Assembly (NCBI RefSeq): GCF_000225705.1
Contig: NZ_JH126467.1
Coordinates: 1 to 64,000 of the forward strand
Direction of reading: 5' to 3'
DNA: 64,000 nt
From: Collinsella tanakaei YIT 12063
GTDB taxonomy: Bacteria; Actinomycetota; Coriobacteriia; Coriobacteriales; Coriobacteriaceae
Shown in pieces: positions 44,142-52,459 of the stretch. A model generated the notes under the pieces. The model was not told the DNA's origin, did not search any database, and saw only the letters and a list, made by a program, of their open reading frames with translations. A program made the translations under genes and the position numbers. Position 1 is the first letter of the stretch. The number at the start of each line of letters is the position of its first letter.

Positions 44142-44182
44142 GTTGCCGATGGCTTCCATTTTCGCTTGATAAGCGTCTAAGA

Positions 44183-44226
44183 GGGGCGCGGCCTCAAGGC
44201 TTCCAGCCCGGGGTCGCGCCCTTTTT
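44183..44226 (+). terminator. Terminator of gapA
   Basis: GGGCGCGGCC pairs with GGTCGCGCCC (one G-T) around a long loop, followed by TTTTT. Confidence 0.85.
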
Positions 44227-44279
44227 ATATCGTGGCCGCACGTATGTGCGACCGCATTCGATTTGAAAGGTAGATGCAC

Positions 44280-45473
44280 ATGGCTTTCACCAAGAAGACC
44301 GTTCGCGACATCGATGTCGACGGCAAGCGCGTCCTCGTCCGCGTTGACTTCAACGTGCCCATCAAGGACGGCGTCGTTGGCGATACCACCCGTATCAAGG
44401 CTGCTCTTCCCACTATCAACTACCTGGTCGAGCACAACGCCCGCGTTATCCTCATGAGCCACCTCGGCCGTCCCGACGGCACCGGCTTCCAGGCCGAGTT
44501 CTCCCTCGAGCCCGTCGCTGCCAAGCTGGCCGAGCTCTCCGGCCTGGACGTCTCTTTCGTCGCCGACACCTATGGCGAGAAGGCCGCTGAGGCAGTCGCC
44601 GCCGTCGAGCCCGGCAAGGTTCTGGTTCTCGAGAACGTCCGCTTCGACAAGCGCGAGAAGAAGAACGACCCCGAGATCGCCAAGACCCTCGCTTCCTATG
44701 GCGACGTCTTCGTCCTCGACGCCTTCGGCACCGCTCACCGCGCCCAGGGTTCCGTTGTGGGCCCCGCCGCTTACCTGCCCGCCGTCGCCGGCTTCCTGCT
44801 TGAGAAGGAGGTCGACACCCTCACCGGTATCTTCGCCGAGCCCGAGCGTCCCTTCGTCGCTATCGTCGGCGGCTCCAAGGTCTCCTCTAAGATCGGTGTC
44901 CTGGATCACCTCATCGACTCTGCCGACACCCTGATCATCGGTGGCGGTATGGCTTACACCTTCTTCCTGGCCCAGGGCCTTTCCGTGGGCAACTCCCTGA
45001 AGGAAGAGGATTGGGTCGAGCGCGCTGGCGAGATGCTCAAGAAGGCAGAGGAGAAGGGCGTCAAGATCCTGCTCCCCGTCGACAACCGCGTTGCCGACCA
45101 CTTTGGCGAGGACGCTGTTCCCGAGGTTGTCTCTTCCGATTCTATTCCGGACGACCGCGAGGGCATGGACATCGGCCCCAAGACCGAGGAGCTCTACGCA
45201 GAGGCCATCAAGGGCGCCAAGACCGTCTTCTGGAACGGCCCCATGGGCGTCTTCGAGTTCGATAACTTCGCCCACGGCACCGAGGCCGTTTGCCGTGCCG
45301 TCGCCGACGCCGATTGCACCTCCATCATCGGCGGTGGCGATTCCGTCGCAGCAGTTAACAAGTTCAACCTGGCCGACAAGATGAGCTGGATTTCCACCGG
45401 CGGTGGCGCTTCCATGGAGCTCGTCGAGGGTAAGGCCCTTCCCGGAGTGGAGGCACTCAATGACGCAGAATAA
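44280..45473 (+). CDS. pgk: Phosphoglycerate kinase
   Basis: 397 aa. RVLVRVDFNVPIKDG and ILMSHLGRPDG in the N-domain, VFVLDAFGTAHRAQ, and C-domain IIGGGDSVAAVNKF and STGGGASMELVEGK are the PGK signature. ATG at 44280 is preferred over 44274 because AAAGG (44266-44270) is then nine nt away. Reaction: 1,3-bisphosphoglycerate to 3-phosphoglycerate with ATP. It overlaps tpiA by 14 nt. Confidence 0.97.
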   Translation: MAFTKKTVRDIDVDGKRVLVRVDFNVPIKDGVVGDTTRIKAALPTINYLVEHNARVILMSHLGRPDGTGFQAEFSLEPVAAKLAELSGLDVSFVADTYGEKAAEAVAAVEPGKVLVLENVRFDKREKKNDPEIAKTLASYGDVFVLDAFGTAHRAQGSVVGPAAYLPAVAGFLLEKEVDTLTGIFAEPERPFVAIVGGSKVSSKIGVLDHLIDSADTLIIGGGMAYTFFLAQGLSVGNSLKEEDWVERAGEMLKKAEEKGVKILLPVDNRVADHFGEDAVPEVVSSDSIPDDREGMDIGPKTEELYAEAIKGAKTVFWNGPMGVFEFDNFAHGTEAVCRAVADADCTSIIGGGDSVAAVNKFNLADKMSWISTGGGASMELVEGKALPGVEALNDAE

Positions 45474-46233
45474 CCGCACCCTGCTCATCGCAGGCAACTG
45501 GAAGATGAACAACGACGTTCAGGCTGCAGCCACCCTGGCTGACGAGCTGGTCGCCGCTCTTGACGGCGTCGACAATGGCGTCGAGGTCCTTGTCTGCCCG
45601 CCCACCATCGACCTCACCACGGTCGCTGCCAAGCTCGATGGCTCCGCTATCAAGCTGGGCGCCCAGAACGTCTACTGGGAGGCCGCCGGCGCCTACACCG
45701 GAGAGTCCTCCTGCGACATGCTGAAGTCCGCTGGCTGCACCTACTGCATCATCGGCCACTCCGAGCGTCGCGACTACTTCCATGAGACCGATGAGGACCA
45801 GAACAAGAAGGCCAAGGCCCTGGTCGCCGCCGGCCTGGTTCCGGTCTTCTGCTGCGGCGAGCCCCTCGAGGTCCGCGAGGCGGGCACCTACGTCGAGCAC
45901 GTCGTCGCTCAGGTCAAGGCTGGTCTGGAGGGTCTCGAGATCGCTGACCCGGCTCAGCTCGTGGTCGCTTACGAGCCCATCTGGGCTATCGGCACCGGCA
46001 TGACCGCCACTGCCGATGATGCCCAGGAGGTCTGCGCTGCCGTCCGCGAGGCACTGGCCGATCTGTTCGGCGCCGAGCTCGCTTCCGGCATCCGCGTCCT
46101 TTACGGCGGCTCCGCCAAGCCCGGCAACATCGCCGAGCTCACCGCCAAGCCCGATGTGGACGGCGCTCTTGTCGGCGGCGCTTCCCTCAAGGCCGCTGAT
46201 TTCTCCCAGATGGTTGTGAAGTCTGCGGAGTAG
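45460..46233 (+). CDS. tpiA: Triosephosphate isomerase
   Basis: 257 aa. AGNWKMNND at the N-terminus, catalytic His in IGHSERRDYF and Glu in VAYEPIWAIGTG; the phosphate-binding LYGGSAKPGN is near the C-terminus. The ATG at 45460 lies inside the end of pgk with GGAG-GAGG upstream. Followed by a GC hairpin and gpmI. Confidence 0.97.
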   Translation: MTQNNRTLLIAGNWKMNNDVQAAATLADELVAALDGVDNGVEVLVCPPTIDLTTVAAKLDGSAIKLGAQNVYWEAAGAYTGESSCDMLKSAGCTYCIIGHSERRDYFHETDEDQNKKAKALVAAGLVPVFCCGEPLEVREAGTYVEHVVAQVKAGLEGLEIADPAQLVVAYEPIWAIGTGMTATADDAQEVCAAVREALADLFGAELASGIRVLYGGSAKPGNIAELTAKPDVDGALVGGASLKAADFSQMVVKSAE

Positions 46234-46249
46234 TACCTGTTTGGTATTC

Positions 46250-46283
46250 GGGCCGTGGCGTTCACGCGCTGCGGCCCACTCTT
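46250..46283 (+). terminator. Hairpin between tpiA and gpmI
   Basis: GGGCCG-GGCG pairs with CGC-GCGGCCC with small bulges, followed by CTCTTTT. Confidence 0.6.
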
Positions 46284-46304
46284 TTGAAAAGAGGAAAATT
46301 AGAT

Positions 46305-47858
46305 ATGGCTAACCATCATCTTCCTGCGCTGCTCGTCATTATGGACGGCTTCGGTCTGGCGCCCCAGGGCGCGGATAACGCCGTCGCCGCTGCGAGCACC
46401 CCGTTCATCGACTCGCTGTACGAGAAGTATCCCCACACCACGCTGGGTGCTTCCGGCGAGGACGTCGGCCTTCCCGACGGCCAGATGGGCAACTCCGAGG
46501 TGGGCCACCTCAACATCGGTGCCGGCCGCATCGTGTTTCAGGAGCTCTCCCGCATCAACAACGCCATCAAGGACGGCTCCATCAAGACCAACGAGGTCTT
46601 CACCAAGACCATGGACGATGTCGCCGCTTCCGGTAAGACCCTGCACCTCATGGGTCTCATGAGCCCCGGCGGCGTCCACTCCATGGAGTCTCACTGCGAG
46701 GCCCTGGTCTCTATGGCTGCCGAGCGCGGCGTGAAGACCGTTCGCGTCCACTGCTTCATGGACGGCCGCGACGTCGATCCCCAGTCCGGCGCCGGCTACG
46801 TCGCCGACCTTGTCGACTTCCTAGCCAAGGTTTCCGCCGAGACCGGCTGCGACGCCCGCGTCGCCACGATCGAGGGTCGCTATTGGGCCATGGACCGCGA
46901 TAACCGCTGGGAGCGCGTCCAACTCGCCTACGACGCCATCACCAAGGCGTCCGATGCCGAGTCCGATCCGGTTGAGGGCATCAAGGCCTTCTACGAGAAG
47001 GACCCGCGCGGTGACGAGTTCGTCGATCCGTTCGTTTGCCACAACGAGGGCGTCGCTGATGGCGATGCCGTCATCTTCTTCAACTTCCGTCCGGACCGCG
47101 CCCGCCAGATGACCCGCGCGTTCACGGAGGAGGGCTTCGACGGCTTCGACCGCGAGGTCGTTCCCGCACTGTCCCACTTTGTCACCATGACCGAGTATGA
47201 CCCCTCCTTCAACGTCGAGGTCGCTTTCCCCAAGACGTTCCCCGAGAACGTTCTTGCTGACGTCATCGCTGCCAATGGCCTGAAGCAGCTGCACACCGCT
47301 GAGACCGAGAAGTATGCGCACGTCACCTTCTTCCTCAACGGCGGCATCGAGGAGCCCAAGGAGGGCGAGGAGCGCGTGCTTGTCGCTTCCCCCAAGGTCG
47401 CTACCTATGACCTCAAGCCCGAGATGAGCGCACCGGAGGTTACCGAGAAGCTGGTCGCCGCCATCAACGAGGACCGCGCCGACTTCTACATCGTCAACTT
47501 CGCCAACTGCGACATGGTTGGCCACACCGGCGTCTTCGATGCCGCTAAGGCCGCCGTCGAGGCTGTTGACAACGCGCTGTCCCAGGTTATCCCCGCCATC
47601 CAGGCCAAGGGCGGCTTTGCGCTCATCACGGCTGACCACGGCAACGCGGATCACATGTTTGACGAGGTCAATGGCGAGAAGAGGCCGTTCACCGCGCACA
47701 CCACCAACCGCGTTCCCTTCATCATCGTGAGCGACTCCGCCAAGCTTACCGGCATCGAGGACGGTCGCCTGTCTGACATCGCTCCCACCATGCTTACCAT
47801 GGCCGGCCTTGAGCCCAGCGCCGAGATGACCGGCCGCGTTCTCGCCGTCGAGGAGTAG
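46305..47858 (+). CDS. gpmI: 2,3-bisphosphoglycerate-independent phosphoglycerate mutase
   Basis: 517 aa. IMDGFGLAPQGADNAV and the catalytic Ser region DGQMGNSEVGHLNIGAGR, then HCFMDGRDVDPQSGAGYV, FNFRPDRARQMTRA and the metal-binding ITADHGNADHM are the iPGM signature. AAGAGG lies upstream of the ATG at 46305. It completes the lower glycolysis set. Confidence 0.97.
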   Translation: MANHHLPALLVIMDGFGLAPQGADNAVAAASTPFIDSLYEKYPHTTLGASGEDVGLPDGQMGNSEVGHLNIGAGRIVFQELSRINNAIKDGSIKTNEVFTKTMDDVAASGKTLHLMGLMSPGGVHSMESHCEALVSMAAERGVKTVRVHCFMDGRDVDPQSGAGYVADLVDFLAKVSAETGCDARVATIEGRYWAMDRDNRWERVQLAYDAITKASDAESDPVEGIKAFYEKDPRGDEFVDPFVCHNEGVADGDAVIFFNFRPDRARQMTRAFTEEGFDGFDREVVPALSHFVTMTEYDPSFNVEVAFPKTFPENVLADVIAANGLKQLHTAETEKYAHVTFFLNGGIEEPKEGEERVLVASPKVATYDLKPEMSAPEVTEKLVAAINEDRADFYIVNFANCDMVGHTGVFDAAKAAVEAVDNALSQVIPAIQAKGGFALITADHGNADHMFDEVNGEKRPFTAHTTNRVPFIIVSDSAKLTGIEDGRLSDIAPTMLTMAGLEPSAEMTGRVLAVEE

Positions 47859-47914
47859 ACGCGCCCCTCGACCTTCATTAAGCTTTTGGACGAGGATTCT
47901 TTGACCTGAATCAT

Positions 47915-47962
47915 ATAGAGCTCGTTCCCCTCTATGCAAATAGGGGAGGACGAGCTCTTTTG
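47915..47962 (+). terminator. Terminator of gpmI
   Basis: AGAGCTCGTTCCCCT pairs with AGGGGAGGACGAGCTCT around a loop of about 12 nt, with TTTTG after it. The preceding 47883-47904 carries a GGACGAG motif. Confidence 0.8.
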
Positions 47963-48059
47963 CCTTTGCCGAAAACGTGCAATTTCCCTTGGTTTCACCG
48001 AACGGTCCCATGCTGTGATACCATGATGGGCTGTCAGTAAACCACTCAAAGGAGTCAAC

Positions 48060-48314
48060 GTGGGTCCGTTCCAGATTCTTCTCTTCGCCGTTTGGGCGCT
48101 TTCTGCGATCGCGCTGATCGCTCTCGTTTTGATGCATTCCGGTAAGGGCACCGGCGTTTCCGACATGATCGCCAGCTCCCTGTACAACTCCAGCGCTGCT
48201 ACCGGCGTTATGGAGCAGAATCTCGATAAACTTACGGTTATTGTCGCCGTTGTGTTCTCCGTCTGCGTTGTTCTCGCCATGTTCTTCTTCCCCCAGGGCA
48301 TCGTCGGCCTGTAA
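48060..48314 (+). CDS. secG: Preprotein translocase subunit SecG
   Basis: 84 aa from a GTG at 48060 with AAAGGAG upstream. Two hydrophobic segments (about 4-24 and 56-76) with LALIALVLMHSGKGTGVSDMI-type intervening loop identify SecG, the small accessory subunit of the Sec channel. It follows gpmI as in many Gram-positives. A terminator follows. Confidence 0.92.
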   Translation: MGPFQILLFAVWALSAIALIALVLMHSGKGTGVSDMIASSLYNSSAATGVMEQNLDKLTVIVAVVFSVCVVLAMFFFPQGIVGL

Positions 48315-48367
48315 GGCGCTTGTTTGCAATAGGGGAGAGCCCTCTTATTTAGGGAGCTGACTTTTTC

Positions 48368-48399
48368 TAAACCCGTCTCAGTTTCGAGGCGGGTTTTCT
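48368..48399 (+). terminator. Terminator of secG
   Basis: AACCCGTCTC / GAGGCGGGTT stem followed by TTCTT. Confidence 0.8.
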
Positions 48400-48798
48400 T
48401 ATATGTGTGGTCGTACGGCGTGTCTCGTGGTTTTCGCGATGATCATCTTACGCGCGAGGACTAATTGTTGTTACAAAATGCTTGCGGATTCTGCCTTGAC
48501 AATCAGGGATTTACTGTCAAGTATAAATCTGTTAACGGATAATTGTGCATGAATATCTGATTCAATATATACAATATGCAATAAAAAAATAAGGGAATAT
48601 GCTTTAATATATTCATTATATAGAAAAGTATATGCAATGTATACAGTTGATTAACGGTTGTTCATCAACTTTTCTACAAAACTCGTCCACTAAACGGCTA
48701 CAATAATGTGCCGTGGAGTGCGCAAAGGTATGACCAGCCGCTGCACGCTCCAATATCCGCAAGAAGGGATTAGAGTCGGATAAAAGGAGGTTGGAGAG
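48400..48798. other. AT-rich control region of the mannose-type PTS
   Basis: About 400 bp without a gene. TTGACA at 48496 and TGTCAA at 48515-48520 form an inverted pair, and TATAAA (48522-48527) could be a -10. GTTGAT (48646) pairs with ATCAAC (48664-48669). CTCGTCCAC at 48682-48690 is a copy of the recurrent motif, with TACAAT near 48699. A strong, regulated promoter is likely; the regulator is not known. Confidence 0.5.
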
Positions 48799-49779
48799 TT
48801 GGTAGGAATTGTTATCGCTAGCCATGGCGAGCTCGCACCCGGTATCAAGCAGGCGGGCAGCATGGTGTTCGGTGACCAGCCCAACGTCGGCGCCGTGTCG
48901 CTGATGCCAAGCATGGGTCCCGACGATATCCGTGCCAAGATCGAAGAATGCATTTCTTCGTTCGACGACCAGGATCAGGTATTGATTCTGGCCGATCTCT
49001 GGGGTGGTACCCCGTTCAACCAGGCGAGCGCCGTGCTCGATGGCCATGAGGATTCTTGGGCCATCGTAACCGGTCTCAATCTGCCTATGTTGATCGAGGC
49101 GTATGCATCCCGTATGTCATGTGAGTCCGCGCAGGAAGTTGCCGTCGCGGTTCTCAAGACTGCCCGCGAGGGCGTTCGTATCAAACCCGAGGAGCTCGAG
49201 CCCGCAGAGGAGAAGCCCGCTGCAGCCGCTGTCGCTCCCAAGGGTGCGATCCCCGAGGGCACTGTTCTTGGTGATGGTCACATCAAGTACGTGCTCTGCC
49301 GCATCGACACGCGTTTGCTCCATGGTCAGGTTGCAACCACGTGGACCAAGATGACCGGTCCCGACCGTATCATCGTGGTCTCCGATGCCGTCGCGCATGA
49401 TGATTTGCGCAAATCCATGATCGAGCAGGCTGCTCCTCCGGGAGTCAAGGCTCACGTCGTGCCCATCGACAAGATGATCTCCGTTGCAAAGGATCCGCGC
49501 TTTGGCGCTACCAAGGCGATGCTCCTGTTCGAGAACCCGCAGGATCTCCTGCGTGCCATCGAGGGCGGAGTTGACATCAAGAAGGTCAACCTGGGCTCCA
49601 TGGCCCACTCCGTCGGCAAGGTCGTTGTCTCCAACGCCGTCGCTATGGGCAAGGAAGACGTCGAGACCATCGAGGCTCTTATCGCTAAGGGCATCGAGTT
49701 CGACGTCCGCAAGGTTCCGGCAGATTCGCCGGAGTCTATCGACGCCATGCTGAAGAAGGCTAAGGCCGAACTTGCCTAA
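48799..49779 (+). CDS. PTS mannose-family IIAB fusion
   Basis: 326 aa from a TTG at 48799 (the plus strand reads TTGGTAGG), with AAAGGAGG eight nt upstream, so the unusual start is well supported. The IIA domain has the phosphorylated His in VIASHGELAPG and the motif ILADLWGGTPFNQ. After a Pro/Ala/Glu linker (about 145-165), the IIB domain has RIDTRLLHGQVATTW with its His. This transfers phosphate from HPr to the incoming sugar with IIC and IID. The family serves glucose/mannose or amino sugars; no sugar can be assigned. Confidence 0.95.
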   Translation: MVGIVIASHGELAPGIKQAGSMVFGDQPNVGAVSLMPSMGPDDIRAKIEECISSFDDQDQVLILADLWGGTPFNQASAVLDGHEDSWAIVTGLNLPMLIEAYASRMSCESAQEVAVAVLKTAREGVRIKPEELEPAEEKPAAAAVAPKGAIPEGTVLGDGHIKYVLCRIDTRLLHGQVATTWTKMTGPDRIIVVSDAVAHDDLRKSMIEQAAPPGVKAHVVPIDKMISVAKDPRFGATKAMLLFENPQDLLRAIEGGVDIKKVNLGSMAHSVGKVVVSNAVAMGKEDVETIEALIAKGIEFDVRKVPADSPESIDAMLKKAKAELA

Positions 49780-49791
49780 AAGGAGGTAGAA

Positions 49792-50604
49792 ATGTCGATT
49801 ATCACGATTGCACTTATCGTCCTCGTCGCCTTCCTTGCAGGCATGGAGGGCGTTCTGGACGAGTTCCAGTTCCATCAGCCCCTGGTGGCGTGCACGCTCA
49901 TTGGTTTGGTGAGCGGTCATTTGGCCGAGGGCATCATGCTCGGTGGCTCCCTGCAGATGATTGCCCTTGGTTGGGCTAACGTCGGCGCCGCCGTCGCTCC
50001 GGATGCCGCCCTGGCTTCCGTCGCTTCCGCGATCATCATGGTGCTCGCGCTGGACGGCGGTAGCGCGAACTCGACCGACGCGATCAACGCCTCGATCGCC
50101 CTGGCCGTGCCGCTGTCCGTCGCCGGCCTGTTCCTTACCATGATCTGCCGTACCATCGCTATTCCTATAGTTCACGCTATGGACGCGGCGGCAGAGAAGG
50201 GTAACTTCGCAGCCATCGACGGCTTGCAGATCGTAGCCATCTGCCTGCAGGGCGTCCGCATCGCCATCCCGGCGCTCGCGCTGTGCTTCGTTCCCGCTCA
50301 GGTCGTTACCGACGCCCTGAACATGATGCCCGCATGGCTCTCCGGCGGCATGGCCGTCGGCGGTGGCATGATCGCCGCCGTTGGTTACGCCATGGTCATC
50401 AACATGATGGCGACCAAGGAGGTCTGGCCGTTCTTCGCGCTGGGCTTCTGCCTCGCCGCCATCAGCCAGCTCACGCTGATCGCCCTCGGCGTCATCGGTA
50501 TCTCCCTCGCCCTTATCTACCTTGGCCTCAAGGACCTTGCCAAGAACGGTAACGGCGGCGGCTCCGGTGACCCGCTCGGCGACATCTTGAACGATTACGA
50601 GTAG
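49792..50604 (+). CDS. PTS mannose-family IIC
   Basis: 270 aa, polytopic. It begins MSIITIALIVLVAFLAGMEGVLDEFQ, then HQPLVACTLIGLVSGH and EGIMLGGSLQMIALGWANVGAAVAPD, the IIC (ManY) signature region. AAAGGAGG precedes the ATG. It forms the membrane channel with IID. Confidence 0.95.
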   Translation: MSIITIALIVLVAFLAGMEGVLDEFQFHQPLVACTLIGLVSGHLAEGIMLGGSLQMIALGWANVGAAVAPDAALASVASAIIMVLALDGGSANSTDAINASIALAVPLSVAGLFLTMICRTIAIPIVHAMDAAAEKGNFAAIDGLQIVAICLQGVRIAIPALALCFVPAQVVTDALNMMPAWLSGGMAVGGGMIAAVGYAMVINMMATKEVWPFFALGFCLAAISQLTLIALGVIGISLALIYLGLKDLAKNGNGGGSGDPLGDILNDYE

Positions 50605-50622
50605 GAAAGGGGGACAACGATA

Positions 50623-51540
50623 ATGGCAGAGAAGGTTACTCTCTCTAAGAAAGACCGTATGGCCGTTGCCTGGCGTCACCAATTCCTGCAGGGCTCTTGG
50701 AACTACGAGCGTATGCAGAACGGCGGCTGGTGCTATTCCATGGTCCCGGCTATCAAGAAGCTGTACTCCAATAAGGAGGACCAGGTTGCCGCGCTTAAGC
50801 GCCACATGGAGTTCTACAACACCCATCCGTACGTCTCCGCTCCGGTTATCGGCGTTACCCTGGCCCTCGAAGAGGACCGCGCCAACGGCGCCAAGGTGGA
50901 GGACGCAGCGATCCAGGGCGTTAAGGTCGGTATGATGGGCCCGCTGGCCGGCGTCGGCGATCCCGTCTTCTGGTTCACCCTTCGCCCCATTCTCGGTGCT
51001 CTGGGCGCTTCGCTGGCGCTCGGCGGCTCCATCCTGGGTCCGCTGCTGTTCTTCTTCGGCTGGAACATCATCCGCATGCTGTTCCTCTGGTACACCCAGG
51101 AGTTCGGCTACAAGGTCGGTACTTCCATCACCAAGGACCTCTCCGGCGGCCTGATGGGCAAGATCACCGAGGGCGCTTCCATCCTCGGCATGTTCATCAT
51201 CGGATCGCTGGTCCAGCGCTGGGTTTCCATTTCCTTCACCCCGGTTGTTTCCAGGGTCACCCAGTCTGCCGGTGCCTACATCGACTGGGCTAACCTGCCC
51301 GCCGGCACCGATGGTATCCGCGAGGCCCTTACGCAGTACTCCTCGCTTGGCGCCACCGGCCTTGACGTCATCAAGACCACCACGCTTCAGGCCAACCTCG
51401 ACTCCCTTATCCCGGGTCTCGCCGCTGTCTGCCTGACGCTTCTGTGCTGCCAGCTGCTTAAGAAGAAGGTTTCCCCCATCGTCATCATCCTGTGCCTGTT
51501 CGCCGTCGGTATCGGCGGACGCCTGCTTGGCATCATGTAA
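50623..51540 (+). CDS. PTS mannose-family IID
   Basis: 305 aa. SWNYERMQNGGWCYSMVPAI and MGPLAGVGDPVFWFTLRPILG are the ManZ/IID signature, followed by helices and a C-terminal membrane anchor. AGAAAGG-type site upstream (GAAAGGGG). It follows IIC by 18 nt and completes the operon; the DUF956/ManO gene follows. Confidence 0.95.
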   Translation: MAEKVTLSKKDRMAVAWRHQFLQGSWNYERMQNGGWCYSMVPAIKKLYSNKEDQVAALKRHMEFYNTHPYVSAPVIGVTLALEEDRANGAKVEDAAIQGVKVGMMGPLAGVGDPVFWFTLRPILGALGASLALGGSILGPLLFFFGWNIIRMLFLWYTQEFGYKVGTSITKDLSGGLMGKITEGASILGMFIIGSLVQRWVSISFTPVVSRVTQSAGAYIDWANLPAGTDGIREALTQYSSLGATGLDVIKTTTLQANLDSLIPGLAAVCLTLLCCQLLKKKVSPIVIILCLFAVGIGGRLLGIM

Positions 51541-51718
51541 GTCGTCGTTCGACGTGCATGTACGGCTTTTTTGGACGATGAATCCGGTAGCAGCCTGATT
51601 CTTGCATTCGCGCCCCGTGTATTCGACTTTGCGTCGCGTGCACGGGGCGTACTGTATTCACTGGTACCTATGTGGTACGGTAAAATGGTTTCTGCATATT
51701 CTAATGAGGGGAGTGGGG

Positions 51719-52090
51719 ATGGCTCAGTCGCAAAACAGCGTCGTGGACCTTACGATTCCCGCAACGTCCTACCATGGTCTTGCCACTTACGGCAACGTCA
51801 TGATCGGCAACAAAGCCTTTGAGTTCTATAACGAGAAGAATCCCGAGGATTTCATTCAGATACCGTGGGAGCAGATCGACCATGTAGCGGGCTCCGTCAT
51901 GTTTGGTGGCAAGTGGATCGCGCGCTTTGCGATCATGACCAAGAACGACGGGGACTTCTCGTTCTCTACCAAGGACAACAAGAAGACCCTGCGCGCCATG
52001 CGCGCTTATATTCCAGAGGACCATCTGGTGCGGTCGCTGAGCTTTTTCGATGTGGTCAAGCGTGGGTTTTTAAGCTTGTTCAAACGGTAG
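51719..52090 (+). CDS. DUF956 protein (ManO), regulator linked to mannose PTS
   Basis: 123 aa from the ATG at 51719 (MAQSQNSVVDLTIPATSYHG), with GGGGAG upstream; the frame back to 51602 is rejected. The core (YGNVMIGNKAFEFYNEKNPEDFIQIPWEQI) is the DUF956 fold, a PH-like domain often encoded beside mannose-class PTS genes and called ManO. It probably modulates the transporter. A GGACGATGAATC motif lies in the 178-bp gap before it. Confidence 0.88.
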   Translation: MAQSQNSVVDLTIPATSYHGLATYGNVMIGNKAFEFYNEKNPEDFIQIPWEQIDHVAGSVMFGGKWIARFAIMTKNDGDFSFSTKDNKKTLRAMRAYIPEDHLVRSLSFFDVVKRGFLSLFKR

Positions 52091-52217
52091 GTAAAGCGCT
52101 TGTAAACGCATATTGTTTCTAAATGGTTTCATCCATCTGGGCATGTCACCGTTCGCCGAACTTGAACTTGACTTTTTTGAGTTTGGTGAGCGGTGTCATG
52201 AGTTTGCAGGTAGAAAT

Positions 52218-52263
52218 AGTGCGATTCGCTAAAAAGTATCAATATGCACAATCGCACTTTTGC
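52218..52263 (+). terminator. Terminator of the PTS/ManO operon
   Basis: AGTGCGATT / AATCGCACT with a 23-nt loop followed by TTT. The long loop makes it moderate. Confidence 0.6.
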
Positions 52264-52459
52264 CAAATAAAGAAAATCCTTGCGGTTACACAAAAAGAGA
52301 CGTTAATTATGCATTAAATGCGCTAAGGTAGTACAACATCACAGCCTGTTACCAAGTGTGGGCAATGGGTTGGACGATGATACGGTGCGCGGTTTTGCTG
52401 CGGTCGAGTGCGCTCGAAATCACCGTGCATCGGAAGGTTTCATCTTAAAGGAGGATGGC
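52264..52459. other. Upstream region of the oligopeptide importer
   Basis: About 200 bp, AT-rich at its start. TTGGACGATGATACGG (52370-52385) is a copy of the recurrent motif. No clear promoter hexamers. Confidence 0.35.

Noticed and set aside
43098-45512. An 804-codon antisense frame over gapA and pgk
   Set aside because: Same reason; it mirrors the codons of two clear glycolytic genes.
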